From Austwickia sp. (GTDB lineage: Bacteria > Actinomycetota > Actinomycetes > Actinomycetales > Dermatophilaceae), in NCBI GenBank assembly GCA_016699675.1, contig CP064985.1, positions 124,001 through 188,000 of the forward strand: a DNA stretch of 64,000 nt. Reading direction: 5' to 3'. Below are positions 25,327-32,279 of this stretch, piece after piece (positions within the stretch are counted from its first letter, which is position 1; each line of letters starts with the position of its first letter). A program made the position numbers and the translations under genes. The notes under the pieces are model-generated. The model was not told the origin of the DNA. It made no database searches and saw nothing but the letters and a program-made list of their open reading frames with translations.

Positions 25327-26572
25327 AGCCGAACCGCGGCCGGGGCACCAGCGCCCGCAGCCCGGCGCCGATCCGGTCGCCCACCTCTGCCGCCGTGTCC
25401 CGGACCGCGGCGCCCGCGTCGCTGGCCGCGTGACTCACCGCGTCTCCGACGGCCCGACCCGCCACCCGGGCCTTCCCCGCCACGGCATCCCGGCCGGCCG
25501 CAGCGGCCGGTGCGACCCGATTCCAGGCGTTCGTGGCCACCCGTTTAATGTCGTCGCGGTGGTCGTAGACCCAGGTGCCGAGCTTGTAGGCACCGTATCC
25601 CGTAACGAGGGCCATGCCCACGGGGTTGGCCGCCGAGGCCAGGAGCACCACGGCGCCCACCCCGCCCGCGGCGCCCGCCACGCGGGTGGCCACGTCCCGG
25701 AACCCCGGGTGCTCGGGGTCGCCGTTCATCAAGTCGCCGAAGCCCTCCCAGGCCGTCATGCCCAGGTTGATGCGGCCACCGACCGTCTTGAGCACCGCGA
25801 ACCGGTCGAGCAGGCCGGCGGCCTCGGCACCCGGCACGGGTCGCCCCGTGAAGACCTTGCTGGCCGCGCCCAGCTTCTGCTCCGCTCCGGCCAGTTCGGC
25901 GGCGGCGGCCTCGGTCAGCGGCATCGCCTCGCGCCCGATGGCCGCGATGGCGGCCCGCGCCCGAAAGGCGTCCACGGTCGCCCTGGTCTTCTTGACCAGC
26001 GACGTGCCCTCCCCCACCTTGTCGTTGAGCGTCGTGAGGAAGGTCCAATCCGGCGCGGGCATCCCGGCGACCTCGCCGAGCGTGCCGAGCGGCGGGGGTG
26101 CCGTCAGGGCGGCCTCGAAGGCGGCCCGCTCGAGCTCGTGCCGCCGCACGATCTCCTCCGCGGCCGCGCAGACCCGGTCTCGCGCCGCCGCCACGTCGGC
26201 CAGCTCGGGCTGGTCGACGCCGACCGGCGCCGTGGCGGCCGCCTTGACCCGGAGCAGCAGTTCCTCCTCGCCGAGGCGGAGCTCCCGCTGGGAGAGTCGA
26301 GCCAGCTCGTCCTGGGCGTCCTGCAGGCGCTCGGCGTACCGCGTGCCGGCGTCGGCGACCTCCGCCAGACGCGCCCCGGTCCGGCGGCAGGCCTGCTCCG
26401 TCCGCTGCGCCGCGCCGCCGAACGCCACCGCCGCCGGGCCCGACCAGGTGCCGGTGATGCTGCCGGCGGCGCCCGCGAGCGCCCCGCCGGTCTCGGTCAG
26501 CTCCTTGCTGGCCTGCGCGATCCGCTCGGCGCCGGAGCGGACGAGCGTCGGCGAGCCGACGATGACCTTCAT
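25322..26572 (-). CDS. WXG100-like N-terminal domain protein, candidate type VII secretion substrate
   Basis: 416 residues. The N-terminal ~100 residues are helical with a WxG turn in ITGTWSGPAAVAFGGAA (Trp43-Ser-Gly45), as in WXG100/LXG proteins. A long charged coiled coil follows (LQDAQDELARLSQRELRLGE on to about residue 160). The C-terminal third has a Gly/Ala-rich hydrophobic segment, VAGAAGGVGAVVLLASAANP, then YGAYKLGTWVYDHRDDI and an Ala-rich tail. Such layouts occur in secreted polymorphic proteins, but no catalytic toxin domain is visible. ATG 26572 overlaps the previous stop by one base. Confidence 0.65.
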   Translation of the reverse strand: MKVIVGSPTLVRSGAERIAQASKELTETGGALAGAAGSITGTWSGPAAVAFGGAAQRTEQACRRTGARLAEVADAGTRYAERLQDAQDELARLSQRELRLGEEELLLRVKAAATAPVGVDQPELADVAAARDRVCAAAEEIVRRHELERAAFEAALTAPPPLGTLGEVAGMPAPDWTFLTTLNDKVGEGTSLVKKTRATVDAFRARAAIAAIGREAMPLTEAAAAELAGAEQKLGAASKVFTGRPVPGAEAAGLLDRFAVLKTVGGRINLGMTAWEGFGDLMNGDPEHPGFRDVATRVAGAAGGVGAVVLLASAANPVGMALVTGYGAYKLGTWVYDHRDDIKRVATNAWNRVAPAAAAGRDAVAGKARVAGRAVGDAVSHAASDAGAAVRDTAAEVGDRIGAGLRALVPRPRFGW

Positions 26573-26868
26573 CACCTCCTCGCAAAGGTCATCGTGGTGG
26601 CGCCCTCGACGGAGTCGTAGGAGCGGCCGGCCAGGCTCAGCCCGCCGCCCACGACGCCCACCGCCTGGGCGCAAGCCGAGACCGCCTCGGTCCACCGGCG
26701 CGCGGCGCCTCCGGCGGCTCCCGCCAGGCCGGGATCCATCACCCCGCCGGCCACCTGCCCGAAGCCGGCCGCCACGACGGCCACGTCGAGCGCGCATCGG
26801 TCACCGGACCGGCTCACCGCGCGGGCGGCGTCCTCGATGGACCCCGTGTCGACTCGTGCCGAGACCAT
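26572..26868 (-). CDS. Small EspC/WXG100-like protein
   Basis: 98 residues from ATG 26868, with AAGGGGG just upstream. Predicted helical hairpin: VDTGSIEDAARAVSRSGDRC, a glycine-rich turn, then AARRWTEAVSACAQAVGVVG. The C-terminus has Tyr84-x3-Glu88 (SYDSVEGA), fitting the general YxxxD/E type VII export signal. Size, fold and signal resemble ESX-associated EspC or WXG100 proteins. First gene of a three-gene overlapping unit that continues into dxr. Confidence 0.65.
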   Translation of the reverse strand: MVSARVDTGSIEDAARAVSRSGDRCALDVAVVAAGFGQVAGGVMDPGLAGAAGGAARRWTEAVSACAQAVGVVGGGLSLAGRSYDSVEGATTMTFARR

Positions 26869-27146
26869 GCCGACCCCCTTCTGCGCCGGCGCGGGCGGCC
26901 GGCGTCGCCGCCTAGGACACCAGCTGCGGGTTCCGGCCGGCGCCGGGCCGCGCGCCGGCTGTGGACGAGCGCGCGGAGCCGGGGGGATGTGGACGAGCTG
27001 GTCCCTTCGGCAGGACCGTGCGGTAGTGCCCCCCGGGGTATCGTTGAGTCTGGACGTGAACACGCGAACACTCGTTCACCTCCGCGGCACCGAGCATCGT
27101 CGTGGCGACCCCCGAGGGTCGCGGCGACCCGACGACAGGACCACGC

Positions 27147-27320
27147 ATGAGCAGCGACGGACTGAGCCTGGGCTACCGGATCGGGTGGCGCCTGCGCAAG
27201 ATCGCCATGACGTTCTTCGGGCCGGCGCAGCTGGGCTCCGAGGACCCGACGCGCAAGCTGTACGCCGAGCGCGAGGCCAAGATCGCCGAGGCCCGGGCGA
27301 AGAAGGCCCAGCGCGGCTGA
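27147..27320 (+). CDS. Small conserved basic protein, unknown function
   Basis: 57 residues: SSDGLSLGYRIGWRLRKIAM, then TFFGPAQLGSEDPTRKLYAE and a Lys/Ala/Glu-rich C-terminal helix. ATG 27147 has AGGA six bases upstream; an in-frame ATG at 27102 would add 15 unconserved residues. The compact, well-formed sequence and the terminator right after it suggest a real small gene. No function known to me. Confidence 0.6.
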   Translation: MSSDGLSLGYRIGWRLRKIAMTFFGPAQLGSEDPTRKLYAEREAKIAEARAKKAQRG

Positions 27321-27323
27321 TCG

Positions 27324-27341
27324 CCGGCGGGGCCGCCGGCC
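27324..27341. terminator. Short bidirectional hairpin
   Basis: GCCGGCGG / CCGCCGGC, an 8-bp perfect stem with a 2-base loop, filling the gap between two convergent genes. It lacks a T-run. Confidence 0.55.
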
Positions 27342-28550
27342 TCAGTCCAGCCCGCCGATGGCCTGGACCCGGAGCCGGACCACGTCCCCGGGCAGGTAGC
27401 CCACCGGCAACTCCTCCGTCTCGACCACGTGCACCGAGGAGTCGAGCGCGCCGGCCAGCACCGCGCGCTGGCGGGCGAGCGACTCGGCCTCCCGGGTCGC
27501 CGCGGCCCGCGCGCCCGCGTCGCCGGAGACGATGCGGTCCACCACCCCGCCGATCCGGGTTCGGGCGGCGCCGACAGCCGCGGCGACCGTGCCGTACGCC
27601 AGCCTGATGGCCTCGAATCGCTCCGGCACCCGACGTACCTGCGGGCCCACCAGCACCACCGGAAGTGACCGCCCGGGGTCGACGGCGCGGACCGCCCGAT
27701 CCAGGGCGGCGGCATCCTCGGGAGCAGCCACCGGCACCGTCTCGGCGCGGCGCAGGCTGACCGGGATGCCGGCCGCGACCGTGTCGTACGGCGTCTGCCG
27801 GGCCAGCCCGCGCTGGGCCACCCCCACCGTGCCGCCCCGCTCGTCGACGGTCACGACCACGCAGTCCGGGTGCCCGCTGAGAACGGCGGCCCCGTGGATC
27901 GAGCAGGCCTGGCCGGACCAGAGCGTCAGCACGGGGTAGCGGCGGCCGAACGTCATCTCGACCGCGGTCCCGTCGTTCTGGGCGAGGTAGACGCGCGCGC
28001 CGGGAATCGCGGCGGCCACCTGCGCGGTCGTCGCGATGGCGGTGCGCTCGGCCAGCGCCCCCAGCGCCGCGTTGAGGATCGTCGCGTTCTCGCGTTCAAA
28101 CAGCCCGATCGTGCCGATCTCGTGGGACAGGCTGACCCGCAGGCCCGGTACGCCGAGTGCGAGCCGCGCCGCCGCCGCGATCTCGTCGGCGTTGTTCACC
28201 GGGGAGAACACCGCGGTAATCGCCGCCGCCCCGATGCCGCCCGCGCGCAGCCGCCGCGCCACCCGATCCAGTTCGGCGCCGTCGACGCCGCGCGAGGGAC
28301 GTCCATCGAACGTGTGCCCCCCGGCGCACGAGTAGACGTGGCCCCCCACGGCCTCCCGAAGCTCCGTCGGCCAGCCCGCCATCGGCGGCGCCGTCTCGGC
28401 CTCCGTCGGGAACAGGCGCACGCAGGCGGTGGGCTCCAACACCGCGGGGGTCACGATCGCGGCGCTCGGCCCCGATCGGGTCACCGTGACCGCCCGGGCC
28501 CGCGCCGCCGCCGGCTCCAGCGCGACCAGTTCGGCCAGCACGTCCGCCAG
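27342..28550 (-). pseudogene. Hydantoinase/oxoprolinase family protein, 5'-truncated
   Basis: About 400 residues match the hydantoinase/oxoprolinase A-type fold: PPMAGWPTELREAVGGHVYS, AVFSPVNNADEIAAAARLAL, LSHEIGTIGLFERENATILN, ARVYLAQNDGTAVEM and CVVVTVDERGGTVGVA. The family N-terminus with its GIDVGGTNTD-type nucleotide-binding loop is absent. Upstream of about 28550 this strand is merely antisense to a PucR remnant, so the gene lost its first 50-60 codons and its start. The family hydrolyses cyclic amides such as hydantoins and oxoproline. Confidence 0.75.
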
Positions 28551-28881
28551 GTCGCCGACGCCGAGCCCGGGCCCGACCACGCCCGGGAGCTGGCCCGGCG
28601 CATCGAGGAGGACCTGCGCCAGCCCCCGCCGGGGCATCGCATCGCCGTCGGGATCGGCTCCCCCCAGCGCGACGTCGGGGGCATCGGCGTGACGTTGGCC
28701 GAGGCGCGGCAGGCCGCGCTCATCGCCGCCACGAGCGCCCGGGCGGTGTCCGTGCGGGTGCTGCAGGAGGTCGGGCCGTCCCGGCTGTTGCTGGGCTGGT
28801 ATTCCTCGGAGGCCTTCGCGGACTACGCCCGGGAGTTGCTGGCGCCGTTGCTGGGCAACGACGAGCCGGAGGTCCTGCGCT
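28551..28881 (+). pseudogene. PucR/CdaR family regulator, internal fragment
   Basis: The plus strand reads PGPDHARELARRIEEDLRQP, GHRIAVGIGSPQRDVGGIGV, TLAEARQAALIAATSARAVS and LLLGWYSSEAFADYARELLA, then PLLGNDEPEVL. This is the GGDEF-like central domain of PucR-type activators. The N-terminal domain and the C-terminal helix-turn-helix (normally just after ...LLRTL) are both missing, and no start codon fits. PucR regulators often control purine or hydantoin catabolism, matching the adjacent oxoprolinase remnant. Confidence 0.75.
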
Positions 28882-29161
28882 GGACTACGAGCTGCTGGCG
28901 TTCGCCGACTCCGGGCTCCTGGTGATCGTCTTCGCCGACGGCACCACCGGCTCCGAGAGCTACGCGCCGGGGCGCTTCCTGAAGTTGCCGCTGCCCCCCG
29001 AGGGCGGTCACCTGACGCTCGACTTCAACCGGGCGTTCATCCCGCCGTGCGGGTTAAGCTACTTCTACTCCTGCCCGGTCCCGCCGCCGCAGAACCGCAT
29101 CGCGGCGCCGATCCGCGGCGGGGAGAAGCGGGTGCGGTTCCACTCCGAGGGCGGCCACTGA
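28880..29161 (+). pseudogene. DUF1684 family protein, C-terminal fragment
   Basis: About 93 residues: ALDYELLAFADSGLLVIVFA, DGTTGSESYAPGRFLKLPLP, GGHLTLDFNRAFIPPCGLSY and CPVPPPQNRIAAPIRGGEK. The TSGxxTYxxGR-like block and the DFNRA.NPPC...CPLPPxxNRL-like block are hallmarks of DUF1684, and the N-terminal half is missing. Translation could begin at GTG 28922, but only a 79-residue stump would be made. Confidence 0.75.
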
Positions 29162-29180
29162 CGGCTCCGGGGACATTGAA

Positions 29181-29211
29181 GGGCCGGTACGACGACTCGT
29201 CGTACCGGCCC
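29181..29211. terminator. Bidirectional hairpin terminator
   Basis: A perfect 14-bp stem (GGGCCGGTACGACG / CGTCGTACCGGCCC) with a 3-base loop lies between the DUF1684 remnant and the convergent propionyl-CoA synthetase gene. It is followed by a C-run rather than a T-run. Confidence 0.75.
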
Positions 29212-29245
29212 TCCCCCCGCCCGGTGGGCGGCGCGCGTTACCGCG

Positions 29246-31162
29246 TCACTCGACCGTGCCCTGCCCCGGCCGCAAGACCGGGCGCAGCTTGTCGAGAACG
29301 CTCGCGTCCTCGATCGTGCTGGGGACCTGCGCCTCCTGGCCGTCCGCGATCTGGCGCATGGTCTTGCGCAGGATCTTGCCGGACCGCGTCTTCGGCAGCG
29401 CCATGACCACGTCGACCATCTTCAGCGCGGCCACCGCGCCGACCTCGTCGCGGACCCGCTGGACGAGCTCGGACTTCAGCTTCTCCGCCACCGCCGGATC
29501 CGTGACGTCGACGCCCGACTTCACGACGACGAACGCGCGCGGCACCTGGCCCTTCATCTGGTCGGCGACGCCGATGACGGCGCACTCGGCGACCTGCGGG
29601 TGACCGGCCAGGGCCGCCTCGATGGCACCGGTGGACAGGCGGTGACCGGCGACGTTGAGCACGTCGTCGGTGCGGCCCATGACGTAGATGTAGCCGTCCT
29701 CGTCGATGTAACCGCCGTCACCGGTGAGGTAATAGCCCTCGTACGCCGACAGGTAGCTGCTGACGTAGCGCGCGTCGTCCTGCCACAGCGTCGGCAGCGT
29801 GCCGGGGGGCATGGGCAGCTTGATCGCGATCGAGCCCTCGGTGCCGGCCGGGACCTGATCGCCCTTTTCGTCGAGCACCTGGACGTCGTAGCCCACGGTC
29901 GGCACGGAGGGCGAGCCCGGCTTGACCGGCAGCTCCTCGACGCCGACCGGGTTGGTGGCGATCGGCCAGCCGGTCTCGGTCTGCCACCAGTTGTCGATGA
30001 CCGGTACGCCGAGGATGTTGTGCGCCCAGTGGTAGGTGTCGGGGTCGAGCCGCTCGCCGGCCAGGAACAGCCGCCGCATGCTGCTGATGTCGTGGCCCTC
30101 CAGCAGCTTGGCCTCCGGGTCCTCCTTCTTGATGGCCCGGAACGCGGTGGGCGCCGTGAACAGCGAGGCGACCTTGCACTTCTCGATGACCCGCCAGAAC
30201 GCCGAGGCGTCCGGGGTGCCGACGGGCTTGCCCTCATACATGACCGTCGAGGCGCCGGCCAGCAGCGGCGAGTAGACGATGTAGCTGTGGCCGACGACCC
30301 ATCCGACGTCGCTGGCCGCCCAGAACGTCTCGCCCGCGCCTACGCCGTACAGGTTCGGCAGCGACCATGCCATGGCGACCGCGTGCCCGCCGTTGTCGCG
30401 CACGATGCCCTTGGGCTTCCCCGTGGTGCCGGAGGTGTAGAGGATGTACAGCGGGTCGGTGGCGGCCACCTCGACGCATTCGGCCGGCTCGATGGCGTCA
30501 CTGTTCATCAGCTCGGTGAAGTCGAGGTCCCGCTCGCCCATCTCGGCGGGGCTCTGCTCGCGCTGCAGCATGACCACGTGGTCCGGCTTGTGCGAGCTGC
30601 GCTCGATGGCCTGGTCGAGGAACGGCTTGTAGGGGATGACGCGACTGGGCTCGATGCCACAGCTCGCCGCGATGATGACCTTCGGGGTCGCGTCCTCGAT
30701 GCGCGCGGCCAGCTCCGCGGGGGCGAATCCGCCGAAGACCACGGAGTGGATCGCGCCGATGCGGGCGCACGCGAGCATCGCCATGAGGGCCTCGGGGACC
30801 ATCGGCATGTAGATGACGACGCGGTCGCCCTTCTCGACGCCCAGCGAGCGCAGGACGCCGGCGAACTTGGCGACCTTCTCCAGCACCTCAGCGTAGGTGT
30901 ATTGCGCGGAGGTGCCGGTGACCGGGCTCTCGTAGTAGACCGCGACCTGCTCGCCCCGTCCGTTGATGACGTGGCGGTCGAGCGCGTTGTAACAGGTGTT
31001 GAGCGTCCCGTCGGCGAACCACCGATAGAACGGCGGGCGGGAGTCGTCAAGGACGATCGTCGGCTTCTTGATCCAATCGACGACCTCGGCCGCCTGGCTC
31101 CAAAAGCCGGCCGGATCCGAGGCACTTGAGGCGTGGACTTGTGCGTATGCGCCGGTAGTCAT
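29246..31162 (-). CDS. prpE: Propionyl-CoA synthetase (acyl-CoA synthetase, PrpE type)
   Basis: 638 residues; activates propionate (or acetate) to acyl-CoA through an acyl-adenylate. N-terminal block RPPFYRWFADGTLNTCYNAL; P-loop-like ILYTSGTTGKPKGIVRDNGG; VPVIDNWWQTETGWPIATNP; hinge region YVMGRTDDVLNVAGHRLSTG; and C-terminal catalytic Lys in LPKTRSGKILRK, usually controlled by acetylation. The HNALDR/CYNALDR-type N-terminus and ...RDNGG favour PrpE over Acs. No obvious ribosome binding site precedes ATG 31162. Confidence 0.9.
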   Translation of the reverse strand: MTTGAYAQVHASSASDPAGFWSQAAEVVDWIKKPTIVLDDSRPPFYRWFADGTLNTCYNALDRHVINGRGEQVAVYYESPVTGTSAQYTYAEVLEKVAKFAGVLRSLGVEKGDRVVIYMPMVPEALMAMLACARIGAIHSVVFGGFAPAELAARIEDATPKVIIAASCGIEPSRVIPYKPFLDQAIERSSHKPDHVVMLQREQSPAEMGERDLDFTELMNSDAIEPAECVEVAATDPLYILYTSGTTGKPKGIVRDNGGHAVAMAWSLPNLYGVGAGETFWAASDVGWVVGHSYIVYSPLLAGASTVMYEGKPVGTPDASAFWRVIEKCKVASLFTAPTAFRAIKKEDPEAKLLEGHDISSMRRLFLAGERLDPDTYHWAHNILGVPVIDNWWQTETGWPIATNPVGVEELPVKPGSPSVPTVGYDVQVLDEKGDQVPAGTEGSIAIKLPMPPGTLPTLWQDDARYVSSYLSAYEGYYLTGDGGYIDEDGYIYVMGRTDDVLNVAGHRLSTGAIEAALAGHPQVAECAVIGVADQMKGQVPRAFVVVKSGVDVTDPAVAEKLKSELVQRVRDEVGAVAALKMVDVVMALPKTRSGKILRKTMRQIADGQEAQVPSTIEDASVLDKLRPVLRPGQGTVE

Positions 31163-31709
31163 GGGGGAATGATGTCGGAGCCCGTCGCGAGCGTCCTGTG
31201 ATGCGCGCCACCAATTTGTCCCAGGGACGCTCGTTTCGGCGGACGGTCGCTCCGGGCGACGGATGGGCGTTCACCCCACGATGTCGGTGTCTCGCGAGGT
31301 GACGGGTGCCTGGCGGTTCGCCACAGCCGCGCCGGCGCGGGACCCCTACAATCCCGCGCCGGCGCTTCCCCTGTGCACGCCGAGGCCCATCGCGCTCGGC
31401 GCTCACGCCGCCGGCGTCGCCAACCCCCTACAGTCGGCGGACGGCGTCGTGGCTCACGGACCGCAGTTCCCCCACGGTCGCCCTTATTGTCACAAATCTC
31501 GCGGCCGGCCTCGATCACGAAATCGACACAGGACGGAAACGAGTTGGCCCGTGCGGCCGGTCGGCCGCCCCGCATCAACCCAGCCCAGTCCGTTGCGCAC
31601 AACGCGCGAACAATTCCGGGACGAAAGTCCTGGCGAGTTCCGTAGTTGAATATTGCACTTTAAGGGTGAACCCCGGATTACCCGCCGGGTCAGACCCCAG
31701 GAGCCACCC
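31163..31709. other. Divergent intergenic region between prpE and a membrane protein gene
   Basis: 547 bases, one of the longest gaps here, with no supported gene. It must hold both promoters. The part near 31640-31675 is clearly AT-richer (TTGAATATTGCACTTTAAGG) and is the best candidate for the rightward promoter. Nothing recognisable as a structured RNA was found by eye. Confidence 0.5.
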
Positions 31710-32279
31710 ATGCCACGGAAGACCCTCGACCTTTTGCTCTCCAGCACCGGAGCGATCTTGGCAATTGTTCTGCTCATCGCGGGTGGTCTGCTGACCTGGG
31801 CGGCCAACTTCGCGAGCGGCACGGTCTCGGATCAGCTCTCGGCCCAGCGCATCACGATGCCACAGGGACAGGCGATCGACAGCCTCGAAAAGGATTCCGA
31901 CAAGGCCGAGCTGCGCCCCTTCGCCGGCCAGCCGCTCGACAACGGTCCGGCCGCCAAGGCGTACGCCGACCACTACACCCTCGCCCACATGAACAAGTCC
32001 TCCGCCGGCAAGACCTACAGCGAGGTCAGCAGCGCCCAGTCCGCGGCCGCCAAGGACCCGGCGAAGGCCGACGAGGCCAAGAAGCTGCTGGAGCTGAAGC
32101 AGTCGCTCTTCCAGGGTGACGCCCTGCGCAGCATGCTCCTCACGGCGTACGCGTTCGGCACCATCGGGACCATCGCCCGCATCGCCTCCGTCGTCGCCTT
32201 CATCGGGGGCGCCGTCCTGTTGCTGCTGGCCCTGCTCGGCTTCAGCCACGCGCGCAAGGCGGGCGCCGCTACCGCGTGA
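31710..32279 (+). CDS. Conserved two-helix membrane protein, unknown function
   Basis: 189 residues from ATG 31710 with AGGAG upstream. One membrane helix near the N-terminus (LLLSSTGAILAIVLLIAGGL) and one or two near the C-terminus (AFGTIGTIARIASVVAFIGG, then AVLLLLALLGF) frame an extracytoplasmic helical region of ~110 residues. This layout is common in Actinobacteria and sometimes misnamed 'LigA'. No function known. Its 3' end overlaps the convergent dehydrogenase by 11 bases. Confidence 0.8.
   Translation: MPRKTLDLLLSSTGAILAIVLLIAGGLLTWAANFASGTVSDQLSAQRITMPQGQAIDSLEKDSDKAELRPFAGQPLDNGPAAKAYADHYTLAHMNKSSAGKTYSEVSSAQSAAAKDPAKADEAKKLLELKQSLFQGDALRSMLLTAYAFGTIGTIARIASVVAFIGGAVLLLLALLGFSHARKAGAATA

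Noticed and set aside
27342..28637. Full-length oxoprolinase starting at 28637
   Set aside because: The first 30 codons are antisense to the PucR fragment and lack the nucleotide-binding N-terminus, so the gene was annotated as truncated.
31263..31649. Possible small gene in the prpE upstream gap
   Set aside because: Open in several frames but Pro/Arg-rich, without ribosome binding site or recognisable sequence.
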